From Brucella tritici (GTDB taxonomy: Bacteria; Pseudomonadota; Alphaproteobacteria; Rhizobiales; Rhizobiaceae), in assembly GCF_008932295.1 (NCBI RefSeq), contig NZ_WBWA01000004.1, positions 170,762 to 234,761 on the forward strand: a stretch of 64,000 nt of DNA, read 5' to 3'. The notes under the pieces were generated by a model. The model ran no database searches. It saw only the letters and a program-made list of their open reading frames with translations, and was not told the origin of the DNA. Below, in pieces: positions 27,433-39,000 of the stretch; the stretch's first letter is position 1, and the number at the start of each line of letters is the position of its first letter. Made by a program: the position numbers and the translations under genes.

Positions 27433-27530
27433 CGAAACAGGTTTCGCCCGTTATCAGCCTGCCGGTCGTCAGACTGGCCGAGGCCCGGATGAATACTTGC
27501 CCCCCGCAACCCCAGTCCGGGCCTCACTTT
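27433..27530 (+). ncRNA. Candidate small RNA with C-rich loop between divergent genes
   Basis: Two hairpins in a row: CGAAA/TTTCG (27433-27446) and a perfect 10-bp stem GAGGCCCGGA / TCCGGGCCTC (27480-27525) whose 26-nt loop includes TTGCCCCCCGCAACCCCAG. ACTTTTGG follows. A terminator is not expected between divergent genes, which suggests an independent transcript on the plus strand. Confidence 0.45.
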
Positions 27531-27641
27531 TGGGGCTGGAATGACTATTCTTGAAATTATTGGGATTGTTCGCACTCATCGCAGGCACTTATATCGGATG
27601 ATATTGATTTAGAAATTTATGTTAAGGTCCAGTGATCACAT

Positions 27642-28472
27642 ATGACACTTACTCTAATCGTGGCTTGCGTTGTTGTCGGATTGCTCCTTCATTTTTTGAA
27701 GTGGCGTAAGACCGGAATCGTTCTGATCGGCCTCGCGGTCGTTCTTTATGGTGCAATTGCTTCAGCAATTCTGCCCGACTATCTGATGAGCCGACTGCAA
27801 TCGGCCTATTCATCGCAATTGCAAACGCAGCTTGAAGACAATACTGCCTTCATCATCTTCGGCACAGGAACCCAGATAGTCGATGGAGACGGTCAGAAGG
27901 TGGTTGAACCGCTTGCCTTCTCTTACGGCCCGATTTTGGCGGCGGTTGCCATGAACCATCAATGCGTTGAGAAGGGCTTCGGCTGCAAGTTCATCGCCAG
28001 CGGTGCCGATGTGGCCGGAACGGGCGTTTCTGAAGCCGTATCAATTGCCAAACAGCTGGAAAAGGCCGGCGTCGATCCGGCTTCCATCCTGCTTGACGAG
28101 AAAAGCCGCAACAGTTGGCAGAATTCCAGGAACGTGGCAGCAATCCTGCGTGAAATCAGGCCAACGAAGGTTGTTCTGCTACAGGCTGCGCCGATGATGA
28201 AGCGCGATCTTCTTTATCTGGCCCATTTCGGCGTGGAGCCTGAGCCGGTTGCGGCGGGTTATCTGGCCGGATCGCATACCAACATGTCTTCGGCGGGCCT
28301 GTATTTTCTGGTGACGGATGTGGCGCTGCATGAGGAAATCGGTGTCCTGCGTTATGCGGTCTATAATGCGATGGGCTGGAATGAGCCAAAGCAGCCTCCG
28401 CTCCAACTGGAAACCACGCTCAACCTCCCGACCCGGACTTCACCAGTTGCCGGGCCTGCGCCGACTCCATGA
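27642..28472 (+). CDS. YdcF/ElyC-type DUF218 membrane protein
   Basis: 276 aa. Two N-terminal membrane helices (~residues 3-45), then a DUF218 domain: AFIIFGTGTQIVDGDG, SGADVAGTGVSEA and EKSRNSWQNSRNVA, the last being the motif region of the SanA/ElyC superfamily. In enterobacteria these act in envelope or lipid-carrier homeostasis. ATG start; AAGG is somewhat distant. The last ~20 residues are proline/threonine rich. Confidence 0.85.
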   Translation: MTLTLIVACVVVGLLLHFLKWRKTGIVLIGLAVVLYGAIASAILPDYLMSRLQSAYSSQLQTQLEDNTAFIIFGTGTQIVDGDGQKVVEPLAFSYGPILAAVAMNHQCVEKGFGCKFIASGADVAGTGVSEAVSIAKQLEKAGVDPASILLDEKSRNSWQNSRNVAAILREIRPTKVVLLQAAPMMKRDLLYLAHFGVEPEPVAAGYLAGSHTNMSSAGLYFLVTDVALHEEIGVLRYAVYNAMGWNEPKQPPLQLETTLNLPTRTSPVAGPAPTP

Positions 28473-28488
28473 GTTAATGATACTATCG

Positions 28489-28510
28489 CCGGCGTGTTTC
28501 GACATGCCGG
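28489..28510 (+). terminator. Hairpin behind the YdcF-like gene
   Basis: Nine-base stem CCGGCGTGT / ACATGCCGG (one G-T pair) closed by a TTCG tetraloop, 16 bases after the stop, followed by TGGAAAAATT. Likely a terminator, though the T-run is weak. Confidence 0.65.
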
Positions 28511-28644
28511 TGGAAAAATTATCTCCGAATTCTCCGACAAAATGAGTAGATTTTTCGAAGTCGTTTCAAATAACGACCGGCTTGTGGCATCCTGTCTTCA
28601 AAGAGCTCTGATACTGTCTTGACCAACGAACCATGGAGGCGGTC

Positions 28645-29673
28645 ATGAAGATATCGAGATTTTCACTCACTTTGGCAGCATTGGTGGCTGCGGCTTCGCT
28701 GACTGGAACGGTTCAGGCAAGCCTTGCCGATCAGACGCTTCTGAACGTGTCCTACGATCCGACGCGTGAACTCTACAAGGATTACAACGCCGCTTTTGCC
28801 GCCCACTGGAAGGCGGAAACCGGCGAAACTGTCACCATTCGCGCATCCCATGGCGGGTCGGGCAAGCAGGCGCGTTCGGTGATCGACGGCATCAAGGCCG
28901 ATGTGGTTACGCTGGCGCTTGAAAGCGATATCGATGCCATTGCCGAGCTTTCGGGCAAGATCGACAAGGACTGGCGCAAGCGTCTGCCCAACAATTCGGC
29001 TCCCTATACGTCAACCATCGTCTTCCTTGTGCGCAAGGGCAATCCCAAGGGTATCAAGGACTGGGGCGATCTGGTGAAGGACGGTGTCGAGGTCATCACG
29101 CCGAACCCGAAGACTTCTGGCGGTGCTCGCTGGAACTATCTCGCCGCGTGGGCCTGGGCCTACAAGCAATACGGTGGTGACGAGCAGAAGATCAAGGATT
29201 ACATCGGCGAACTGTTCCGCCATGTGCCGGTGCTCGACACCGGCGCGCGCGGCTCGACAACCACTTTCGTGCAGCGTCAGCTTGGTGATGTGCTGCTCGC
29301 CTGGGAAAACGAAGCCTATCTCTCGGTCGCGGAATTTGGCGAGGATGCATTCGACATCGTCGTTCCGCCGCAGTCCATTCTGGCCGAACCGCCGGTCGCG
29401 GTGGTGGACAAGAATGCCGAGGAAAACGGCACCACCAAGCTGGCGCAGGCCTATCTTGAATATCTGTATTCGCCGGAAGGGCAGGCGCTTGCCGCCAAGC
29501 ATTTCTACCGTCCGTCGAAGCCTGACATCATTCCTGCCGACAAGCAGCGCAAGTTTCCGGACTTGACGCTGGTGACGATCGATGATCCGATTTTCGGCGG
29601 ATGGGCCAAGGCGCAGCCCTATCATTTTGGCGATGGAGGAACGTTCGACCAGCTCTACAAGCCGGGAAAATAA
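28645..29673 (+). CDS. sbp: Sulfate/thiosulfate ABC transporter substrate-binding protein
   Basis: Periplasmic sulfate binder, 342 aa, first gene of the sulfate uptake operon. Signal peptide about residues 1-26 (ending ASLADQ). Family motifs: [29 protein letters not shown] (sulfate contacts), and [21 protein letters not shown] lies five bases before the ATG used; the in-frame ATG four codons upstream would lie over this site, so MKISRF is the start. The next gene begins 57 nt downstream. Confidence 0.93.
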   Translation: MKISRFSLTLAALVAAASLTGTVQASLADQTLLNVSYDPTRELYKDYNAAFAAHWKAETGETVTIRASHGGSGKQARSVIDGIKADVVTLALESDIDAIAELSGKIDKDWRKRLPNNSAPYTSTIVFLVRKGNPKGIKDWGDLVKDGVEVITPNPKTSGGARWNYLAAWAWAYKQYGGDEQKIKDYIGELFRHVPVLDTGARGSTTTFVQRQLGDVLLAWENEAYLSVAEFGEDAFDIVVPPQSILAEPPVAVVDKNAEENGTTKLAQAYLEYLYSPEGQALAAKHFYRPSKPDIIPADKQRKFPDLTLVTIDDPIFGGWAKAQPYHFGDGGTFDQLYKPGK

Positions 29674-29730
29674 GCCGGAGTTCGAGCGCAATCAGTAACA
29701 GTAAGTACTGAAGAGGGAACAAACCAACGC

Positions 29731-30597
29731 ATGTCTTCGCTCCCTGCACGGGCCAGAGCAGGGTCGCACTTCAGAAAGCCGAGCGTCATTCCCGGTTTCG
29801 GGCTGACGTTCGGCTTCAGTGTTGCCTATCTGACCCTTCTCATTCTCATTCCGCTTGCGGCATTGGTGCTGCGTTCCACCGAAGTCGGGTTTTCCGGTTT
29901 CTGGCGCCTCGTCACCGACGAGCGCACATTGAAAGCGCTAGAAACGAGCTTCGGCACCGCCTTCATTGCGGCGCTGGTCAATGTGGTCTTTGGCGTCATC
30001 CTCGCCTGGGTACTGGTGCGCTATCGCTTTCCGGGACGCCGCTTCGTCGATGCAATCGTCGATATTCCCTTTGCTCTGCCGACGGCCGTGGCCGGTATCG
30101 CGCTTGCCGCGATCTATGCGCCGAATGGCTGGATCGGCAGCCTGCTGGCTCCGTTCGGGATTCGCATCGCCTTTTCGCGGGCGGGCATCATCATTGCGCT
30201 GATCTTCATCGGTCTGCCCTTCGTGGTGCGCACGGTCCAGCCGATCATGGAGGAGATCAGCCGCGAGGTCGAAGAGGCGGCGGCAACGCTTGGCGCATCC
30301 CGGTTCCAGACCATCTGGCGGGTGCTGCTGCCGAGCCTGCAACCCGCCATCCTGACCGGCTTCGCGCTCGCCTTTGCGCGCGGCGTCGGCGAATATGGCT
30401 CGGTCATCTTCATTGCGGGCAATACGCCTTATGTTTCGGAAATCGCGCCGCTTCTGATCGTCATCAAGCTGGAGGAATATGATTATGCCGGAGCGACCGC
30501 GCTTGCCACGGTGATGCTGGCGCTTTCCTTTGCAATGCTGCTTTTCATCAATCTCATCCAGTCGTGGACACGGAGGAAATATGGTCATGGCGAATGA
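29731..30597 (+). CDS. cysT: Sulfate ABC transporter permease CysT (CysU)
   Basis: 288 aa, six membrane helices. Contains the permease EAA loop as EEAAATLGASRFQTIWRVLLP, contacting CysA. The C-terminal EYGSVIFIAGNTPYVSEI is typical of CysT. It overlaps cysW by 17 bases, so the two subunits are coupled in translation. Confidence 0.94.
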   Translation: MSSLPARARAGSHFRKPSVIPGFGLTFGFSVAYLTLLILIPLAALVLRSTEVGFSGFWRLVTDERTLKALETSFGTAFIAALVNVVFGVILAWVLVRYRFPGRRFVDAIVDIPFALPTAVAGIALAAIYAPNGWIGSLLAPFGIRIAFSRAGIIIALIFIGLPFVVRTVQPIMEEISREVEEAAATLGASRFQTIWRVLLPSLQPAILTGFALAFARGVGEYGSVIFIAGNTPYVSEIAPLLIVIKLEEYDYAGATALATVMLALSFAMLLFINLIQSWTRRKYGHGE

Positions 30598-31465
30598 ACC
30601 TGCCTCTGCCGCTCCCCGCAACAGCCGAAGCGCTGTCACCGAAAGTCTGCCGACGCGCATCACGTTGATCGCTCTGGCGCTGGCTTTTCTGGCTCTCTTC
30701 CTCATCCTGCCGGTCATTGCGGTCTTCGTTGAAGCCTTCCGCAAGGGAGCAGGCGAATATCTGGCAGCACTGGTCGAGCCGGATGCCTGGGCTGCGATAA
30801 GGCTCACGCTCATGGTGGCGGCCATTGCCGTGCCGCTCAATCTGGTCTTCGGCATCGCAGCCGCCTGGGCAATCGCGAAGTTCGAGTTCAAGGGCAAGGC
30901 ACTGCTGACGACGCTGATCGATCTGCCCTTTTCCGTGTCGCCGGTCATTTCAGGCCTTGTTTTCGTGCTGCTTTTTTCCAGCCACAGCCTGCTTGGACCC
31001 TGGCTGTCACGGCACGGCATCGAGATATTGTTCGCCGTTCCCGGCATCGTGCTGGCGACGGTGTTCGTTACGTTTCCGTTCGTCGCACGCGAACTGATCC
31101 CGCTGATGCAGGAACAGGGAACCGGCGACGAAGAGGCAGCCATTTCGCTCGGCGCCAATGGCTGGCAGGCGTTCCGCTATGTGACGCTGCCCAATATCAA
31201 ATGGGGGCTGCTTTACGGCGTGCTGCTCTGCAATGCCCGTGCAATGGGCGAGTTCGGCGCTGTTTCCGTTGTCTCTGGACATATTCGCGGTCTCACCAAT
31301 ACGATGCCGCTGCATGTGGAAATTCTCTACAACGAATATAACTTCGTCGGTGCATTTGCGGTGGCGTCGCTACTGGCTTTTCTGGCGCTCCTGACACTCG
31401 CCATCAAGACGGCGCTGGAACTGCGTTATGGCGATGAACTGGCTGGCAGCGGAAACGGGCACTGA
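30581..31465 (+). CDS. cysW: Sulfate ABC transporter permease CysW
   Basis: 294 aa, paired with CysT in the heterodimeric channel. EAA loop is EEAAISLGANGWQAFRYVTL, and EFGAVSVVSGHIRGLTNT is the CysW signature. GGAGG is 4 bases before the ATG used (MVMANEP); the next ATG, two codons on, would have a 10-base spacing. The end is followed by a 75-nt gap to cysA. Confidence 0.94.
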   Translation: MVMANEPASAAPRNSRSAVTESLPTRITLIALALAFLALFLILPVIAVFVEAFRKGAGEYLAALVEPDAWAAIRLTLMVAAIAVPLNLVFGIAAAWAIAKFEFKGKALLTTLIDLPFSVSPVISGLVFVLLFSSHSLLGPWLSRHGIEILFAVPGIVLATVFVTFPFVARELIPLMQEQGTGDEEAAISLGANGWQAFRYVTLPNIKWGLLYGVLLCNARAMGEFGAVSVVSGHIRGLTNTMPLHVEILYNEYNFVGAFAVASLLAFLALLTLAIKTALELRYGDELAGSGNGH

Positions 31466-31540
31466 CATCTAAGCGAGCAATTGGCCGCGCGGCGGCAAAA
31501 ATAAAGCATAGTCCTGCTATGGCAGACGGAAGGATTGAGA

Positions 31541-32605
31541 ATGGAAGTTCGTGTTGCCGGTGTGCGTAAGGAGTTCGCTCGCTTCACGGCGTTGCATAAT
31601 GTCTCGCTGGATATTCGTTCCGGCGAGCTGATCGCTTTGCTGGGGCCTTCCGGTTCGGGCAAGACCACGCTTTTGCGCCTGATTGCCGGGCTGGAAACAC
31701 CGACCGAAGGCACCATCTTCTTCGGCGACGAAGACGCGTCGCAGAAGAGCGTGCAGGAGCGCAATGTCGGCTTCGTCTTCCAGCATTATGCGTTGTTCCG
31801 CCATATGACGGTGGCAGACAATATCGGTTTTGGTCTGAAGGTGCGCCCAAGCGCGACCCGTCCGTCGAGTGACGATATTCGCAGCCGCGCGCTGGAATTG
31901 CTCGATCTCGTCCAGTTGCAGGGACTGGATAAGCGCTACCCGGCGCAGCTTTCCGGCGGCCAGCGCCAGCGCGTGGCGCTTGCCCGCGCCATGGCGATTG
32001 AACCGAAGGTCCTGCTTCTCGATGAGCCGTTTGGCGCGCTTGATGCGCTGGTGCGCAAGGAACTGCGCCGCTGGCTGCGCGAGATCCACGACAAGACCGG
32101 CCATACGACCGTTTTCGTGACCCACGATCAGGATGAGGCGCTGGAGCTCGCCGACCGCGTGGTGGTGATGAGCCAGGGGCGTATCGAGCAGGTCGGTACG
32201 CCCGACGAAGTCTATGACAATCCGAATTCCCCCAGCGTCTATGGCTTCATAGGCGAGTCCAGCACGCTTCCGGTACGGGTCGAAAAGGGCGAAATCTGGC
32301 TGGTGGATCGCAATATCGGCCTGACGGTCCAGGATGTGGCGGATGGTGATGCGCAGCTCTTCTTCCGCCCGCACGATGTCGAATTGCTGGATGGTTGCGG
32401 TGGCTGCATCGCAGGTACGGTGGTGGCCAGCCGCCGTTCCGGCGGCAAGCGGCGCGTCGAACTGGAAGTAGGCGGCGCACGCGAGCGGGTGGAGATCGAA
32501 ATTCCAGCCGAACATCCTGCCGCGGAAAAGAGTCGCATCGCATTCCGGCCGCGTTACTGGAAACTTTTTCCGGCCAGCGAAACCGGTTCCGGAACAGTTT
32601 CCTGA
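31541..32605 (+). CDS. cysA: Sulfate ABC transporter ATP-binding protein CysA
   Basis: ATPase for sulfate and thiosulfate import, 354 aa. Walker [10 protein letters not shown], signature [15 protein letters not shown], Walker [13 protein letters not shown], and H-loop [15 protein letters not shown]; the C-terminal ~110 residues form the TOBE regulatory domain typical of CysA. Start [12 protein letters not shown] with AAGGA before it. Last gene of the operon; a long-armed hairpin follows. Confidence 0.95.
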   Translation: MEVRVAGVRKEFARFTALHNVSLDIRSGELIALLGPSGSGKTTLLRLIAGLETPTEGTIFFGDEDASQKSVQERNVGFVFQHYALFRHMTVADNIGFGLKVRPSATRPSSDDIRSRALELLDLVQLQGLDKRYPAQLSGGQRQRVALARAMAIEPKVLLLDEPFGALDALVRKELRRWLREIHDKTGHTTVFVTHDQDEALELADRVVVMSQGRIEQVGTPDEVYDNPNSPSVYGFIGESSTLPVRVEKGEIWLVDRNIGLTVQDVADGDAQLFFRPHDVELLDGCGGCIAGTVVASRRSGGKRRVELEVGGARERVEIEIPAEHPAAEKSRIAFRPRYWKLFPASETGSGTVS

Positions 32606-32633
32606 TCGTCACTTTCCGGTGAATTGAAAGATG

Positions 32634-32679
32634 AAGCCCGGTAGATGCGCGGTGATTCCCGCGGGCTTGCCGGGCTTTT
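32634..32679 (+). terminator. Terminator of the sulfate operon
   Basis: Outer arms AAGCCCGG / CCGGGCTT with a smaller GCGG/CCGC hairpin nested inside, followed by TTTTCTCT. It starts about 28 bases behind the cysA stop. Confidence 0.75.
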
Positions 32680-33000
32680 CTCTAGAAAGGGGCGCAACCC
32701 TGCTGCGCTGAAATTTTCCAGCACGTTACCTGCGGTAGTATTATTTTTATTTTCAATATGTTAGGGTTGCAGAAAACGGGGTGTTCCATAACGCAACATT
32801 AATGGGCGGAAAGAATTGTGCGTTGCGATTCAAACGGTTTGAAGATCAGCACATTGCGCCGTCGCATTTTGGCCAAATGCGGTCGACATTCAGGGAACCG
32901 ATCACGGGTACTGCCGTTTCCTTGAAATGAAAATTCAGAATAATGTCAGTATCCACCCGCCGCAGATAACTCATTTCCTTCGGAAAGGCTGTTAAGGCAG
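32680..33000. other. Region upstream of cgs, promoter expected
   Basis: 321 nt with no supported gene. AT-rich around 32732-32765 (GTAGTATTATTTTTATTTTC), a reasonable place for the cgs promoter. Nothing else recognised. Confidence 0.4.
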
Positions 33001-36000
33001 ATGCCGGAATTGTCTTCTTCGCTCTCCCAATCAACCTCTACCGAGAATAAACCGCCGATGCCGCAATCTTCGATGGAGCCCAAATCCAGCGAGCCCGATG
33101 CATCGGGCCGGATTCCGCCTGAACAACCATCTCCCATCCGGGCCTTGTACAAAACCGAGGAAGAGCTTGGCGCGCTTGCCGCTGCCGTGGCGCGGGGCGA
33201 AGACATTCCGCTGCCGGGTTATATTGCCTTCCCGTTCGATCAGCGCCTGTCCGAAAACGGCAAGCTGATCCTGCATGCCTATCGCGCCTCCGATGCCGCA
33301 TCGCGCGCGGGCGAGACGATAACACCAGCCGCGCAATGGCTGCTCGACAATCACTACCAGATCGACAAGAACGTGCAGCAGGCCCGCCGCGACCTGCCGC
33401 GCCGCTTCATCCGCCAGTTGCCGCTCTACAAGGCGCCGGTTGAAAAATATGAGGGCATGCCGCGCATTTTCGCGCTGGCCTGGCTTTATGTCGCCCATAC
33501 GGACAGCAATTTCTCGCTGAAGACACTGACGGCCATCGTCAAGGGTTTCCAGACCGTGGAGCCGCTGAAGATTGGCGAATTGTGGGCGCTGCCATCCGCG
33601 GTGCGCTATTTCCTGATCGAGAATGCACGCCGTCTGGCGCTGCGCGTCGACCGCGCGCGCATCATGCGCAATCTGGCCAATACGGCTGCTGACCGCATCG
33701 TGGTCGCTGCTGACGGCGCTGAACTGGATTCGGTTCTGGCGCAATATGCCGATGCCGCCCGCGACAGCACTTTCGCGACCCATCTTCTTTATCGCCTGCG
33801 TTCCTCTTCGACCGATACCACTGCTGCTGCAAGCTGGCTGGAACGGATTCTGGAGCAGGAAGGCAGCAATCCGGAAGACGCCATCGTCGAGGAACATGCC
33901 CGCCAGTCCACTGGCGGCGTCACGATGGGCAACGTCATCCGCAGCCTGAAATCCATCGATGACGTTGACTGGGAAACCTGGTTTGAAACCGTCAACGAGG
34001 TCGATGCGATCCTGCGTGACCACAGCGATTTCGAGCTTCTGGATTTCCGGTCCCGCAATGCCTATCGCGTGACCATCGAAAAGCTCGCCCGCTATTCGGA
34101 CATGAGCGAAATCGACATCACCTGGGCTGCTCTCAAGCTGGCCGAAGATGGTCATCGTGCGGAAAAGGCCGGTCATCCGGAAGCCGAGGGCAAGGGCGCA
34201 ATCGCCTATTACCTGTCGGGCGAGGGCCGCAAGGAACTTGAAAAAGTTTGCGGCTATCACGCGCCGTTCGGTGTCAAGGCGCTGCGCTTCTATCGCGGTC
34301 TTGGTCTCTGGGGCCTGTTCATCCCGACAGCGATCTTCACGATCCTGCTTCTGCTGCTCGTCAATTACTGCATGATCCGCGCCGGTCTTTCGACCGATCT
34401 GCGCACGTTGTTCACGCTTCTTGCGATCTTCCCGGCAATGGACGCGTCCTATTCGCTGTTCAATGCGCTGGTGCCTTGGTTCGTCCAGCCGACACGGCTC
34501 ATCGGTTTTGAATATAAGGAAGGCTTGCCGGAGGAGGCGCGCACGCTGGTCGCGGTGCCGACCTTCATCACCTCGCGTGATTCCATCGATGAGCAGATCC
34601 GCAATCTCGAAGTTCATTATCTCACCAATCCGCGTGGCGAAATCTACTTCGCGCTGGTCAGCGACTGGACCGATGCGAAGCAGGAAATCACCCCTGCGGA
34701 CATGGAAATCTATGAATATGCCCGCGAGAAAATCGCCAAGCTCAATGAGCACTATACCGGCGACGACCAGCCACGCTTTTTCCTCATGCATCGCCGCCGC
34801 CTCTTCAACGAGAAGCAGAATTGCTGGATGGGCTGGGAGCGCAAGCGCGGCAAGCTGCATGAACTGAACCTGCTTCTGCGCGGTGATCAGGATACGAGTT
34901 TCTTCCCACCGGACGAACGCCTGCCGAAGGAAATCAAATATGTGATGACGCTGGACGCCGACACGCGTTTGACGCCGGAATCCGTCACGCATCTGGCCGG
35001 CAAGCTCAGCCATCCGCTGAACCGTCCCGTCATCGACGAAAAGACCGGTAAGGTCGTGCGTGGCTACGGCATTCTTCAGCCGCGCGTCACGCCTTCGCTC
35101 ACCACCGGTGACGAAGCATCGTTCCTGCAGCGTGTCTTCTCGGTCAATCGCGGTATCGACCCTTATGTCTTCGCCGTCTCCGACACCTATCAGGACCTGC
35201 TTGGCGAAGGCACCTTTACCGGCAAGGGACTTTACGACATCGATGCTTTCGAGGCAGCGCTGAAAGGTCGCGTGCCGGAAAACACGCTGCTCAGCCATGA
35301 CCTTCTCGAAGGCGGCTATGCCCGCGCGGCTCTGGTCAGCGACGTCGAAGTGGTCGAGGATTATCCGACCGGCTACAATGTCGACGTATCGCGTCACCAT
35401 CGCTGGGCGCGTGGCGACTGGCAGCTTCTGCCCTGGCTGTTTTCGACGAGCCGTGGCGTCAGCCACATCACGCGCTGGAAGATGGTCGACAATCTGCGCC
35501 GCTCGCTCAATCCGATCCTGTGGCTGATCGCAGCCGTCGTCGGCTGGAGCGTGCTGCCCATCGGGCCTGCTGCCGTCTGGCAGGGCTTCCTCATTCTCTC
35601 CATGTTCGTTGCGCCGACATTCGGCATTGTCACCAATCTTATTCCATCGAACATGGACTATTCGCTGAAAGGCCATGCGCAGTCGGTGCTGACCGACATA
35701 GCGCTCGGCACGGCTGATGTGGCGCTGCGCACCACCTTCATCGCGCATTCGGCGTTCCTGATGGCGGATGCCATTGCGCGCACCGTTTATCGTCTGTTCG
35801 TTTCGCATCGCAATCTTCTGGAATGGCGCACGGCAGCGCAGGCGAGAACCTCGCCCGATACGCTGCTTTACTATTTCCAGCTCATGTGGCCCGCCATAGC
35901 GATTGCGGGTCTGGCGATCTTCTTCCCGCTTGCTGCCCAAAGTCATGCGGCAATGATCGCAGCGCCGTTTGCCGTCATCTGGTTTGCCTCGCCGCTGATT

Positions 36001-39000
36001 GCATGGCTGGTCAGCCGTTCGGCGAAGCCGCAGGACACGCTGGAGGTGCTTTCTTCTGACAAGTCGGACCTGCGCCGCTATGCACGCCGGACCTGGCGTT
36101 ACTTCGCCGAGTTCGCAAACGACGAAAACCATCATCTGCCGCCAGATAACTTCCAGGAAGACCCGGCGCCGATTGTCGCGCAGCGCACGTCGCCGACCAA
36201 TATCGGTGTCTATCTCCTGTCCGTCGTCGCCGCGCGCGATTTCGGCTGGATCGGCTTCGGCGAAACGCTGGATCGCGTTCAGGCCACTGTCGATACGCTT
36301 GAGAAGATGGAGAAGTATCAGGGCCATCTCTACAACTGGTACGAGACCAATACGCTGACGCCGATGCGCCCGCTTTATGTCTCGGCAGTCGATAGCGGCA
36401 ATCTTGCCGGTCATCTGGTCACGCTGTCGTCTGCGCTGGAAGAATGGGCGGAAGCACCGTCCGTCTACATGCAGGGCGATCTTGATGGCATTCTTGATGT
36501 CAACGACATCCTTGAAGAGACCATCGCCAAAATCCCGGATGACCGCCGGATTCTGCGTCCGCTGCGCCGCCGTCTGGAAGAGCGGATTGCCAATTTCCGC
36601 CGAGCCGTACTGTCCATCAAGGACGAGCCGGAAACGGCATCCTTCCGCACCATCAACCTGTCGCTGTTCGCAACCGACATCGTTCGCCTGATGGACGAAC
36701 TCGATGGTGAAATCGAAACACCGGCAAGCGCTGAAGCCGTGGAATGGGCGCGCATTCTCGTCGATACCTGCAAGGCACATACCGAGGATTCCATCGGCGA
36801 GCATGACACGGATGCGCTGCGTGAGCGTCTGCGCGATCTTGCCACCCGCTCGCGCCAGCTCGCATTCGACATGCAGTTCGGCTTCCTTGAACGGAAAGAA
36901 CGCCGCCTTCTCTCCATCGGTTTCCGCGTGCAGGAAAACGAACTGGACGAAAGCTGCTACGATCTTCTGGCGTCCGAAGCGCGTCTGGCAAGCCTGTTCG
37001 CCATCGCCAAGGGTGACGTACCGGTCGAACATTGGTTCAAGCTTGGCCGTCTTCTGGTGCCGGTAGGCTGGAAGGGCGCTCTGCTCTCCTGGTCCGGCTC
37101 GATGTTCGAATATCTGATGCCGCCGCTGGTCATGTCCGAGCCGCTCGGTTCGCTTCTCGACCAGACCAACAAGCTCGTGGTGCAGCGCCAGATCGACTAT
37201 GCGACCTCGCGCGGCCTGCCATGGGGGATTTCGGAAGCGGCGTTCAATGCGCGCGACGCGCATATGAACTACCAGTATTCCAACTTCGGTGTGCCCAATC
37301 TGGGCCTCCAGCGCGGCCTGTCGCGCAATGCGGTTATCGCACCCTATGCGAGCCTGCTTGCCGCGCAGTATCAGCCTGCCGCCGCTGTCGCAAACCTGAA
37401 GCGCCTCGCCAAGCTTGGTGCTCTTGGGCGCTATGGCTTCCACGATTCGGTGGACTTCACGCCGTCGCGTGTTCGCGAAGGCGAGCTTTGCGCTGTGGTG
37501 AAGAACTACTACGCCCACCACCACGGCATGGCGATCATCGCGGTCAACAACGTGATCTTTGAAGGCCGGATGCGGGAGCGCTTCCACTCCGATCCGGTGA
37601 TCGAGGCTGCCGAACTGCTCCTGCAGGAAAAGGCGCCACGCGAAATCCCGATGATCTACGCCAAGACGGAAAATCCGATGCGCGTGGATTCCGGCGGCTT
37701 CGACGATGCGCCGATGCGGATTGTCGACAAGCCGTTCAAGGCGCCGCGTACCACGCATATGATGTCGAACGGACAATATGCGCTGATGGTGACGGCAAAC
37801 GGCTCGGGCTACAGCCGCTGGCACAATTGGGACATTACCCGCTTCCACGCCGATGCGTCGGAAGACCTTCAGGGCACGTTCCTGTTCCTGCGCGACATGG
37901 AAAGCGGATACTGGTGGTCGGCGACCGGCGAGCCGGTCCGCAACCCCGAAGAGGAAACCAAGACGGTCTTCACCGAAGACAAGGCGGAATTCTACAAGAC
38001 CGCCGGTGACATCAAAACCGTCATGGAAGTGATCGTGTCGTCGGAATCGGACGGCGAAGGCCGCAGGCTCGACATCATCAACACATCTGCCCGTGATCGC
38101 ATGATCGAGGTCACCTCCTATGCGGAACTGGTGCTGACCGACAGCGACAGCGATGCCGCCCATCCGGCCTTTGCCAAGATGTTCGTGGAAACCGAAATCT
38201 CCGATAACGGTTCGACCATCTATGCCAAGCGCCGTAAGCGCGCGCCATCCGATCCGGATATCCATGTCGCGCATTTCGTGACCGATCTTTCCGGCTCGAT
38301 CCGCGAAACGGAAGTCGAAACTGACCGCCGTGCCTTTGTCGGGCGTGGTCGCAGCTTGCGCGATGCGGCTGCCTTCGATCAGGGTGCCAAGTTTACCGGC
38401 AGCCAGGGTTGCGTACTCGACCCGATCGCTTCGGTGCGCACGCGGGTCCGCGTTCCGGCGCATAAAAAGGTGAGCCTCGTTTTCTGGACTTTCGCAGGCG
38501 GCAGCCGCGATGCGGTGGAACATGCCGTGGCGCTTCATCGCCATCCGGAAACCTTCGCCCGCGAATATTCCCTGTCATGGACCAGTTCGCAGGTGCAGCT
38601 CTACCATATCGGCATCAAACCTGCCGAAGCTGCCGATTACCAGAAGGTGGCCGCCTATCTGCTCTATCCGGAGCGGACATTGCGCCAGCCACCGGAGACT
38701 ATCGCCAGCGGCCTCGGCAAGCAGTCCGACCTGTGGCCGATGTCGATTTCCGGCGATTATCCGATCTTCGCGCTGCGCATCGACAACGAAGCCGACCTCG
38801 ACGTGTTGCGCGGTGTGCTGCGCGCGCAGGAATACTGGCGCTCGAAGGGCCTCACTGTCGATGTCGTTGCGGTTAACGAGCGCGCCTTCTCCTATGCGCA
38901 GGATACACAGCGCGCCATCGACTGGATCGTGGAAGGTTTCCGCGCCCGTGGCGGCGGTCAGCCGCACATCTTCGCGGTGCGCCGCGACCAGATGAGCGAC

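Noticed and set aside
33031..38544. 1837-codon open frame on the minus strand, antisense to cgs
   Set aside because: Shadow of the very large cgs gene; GC-biased third codon positions suppress stops on the other strand. Its translation is arginine/histidine-rich with no motif, and cgs itself matches its family.
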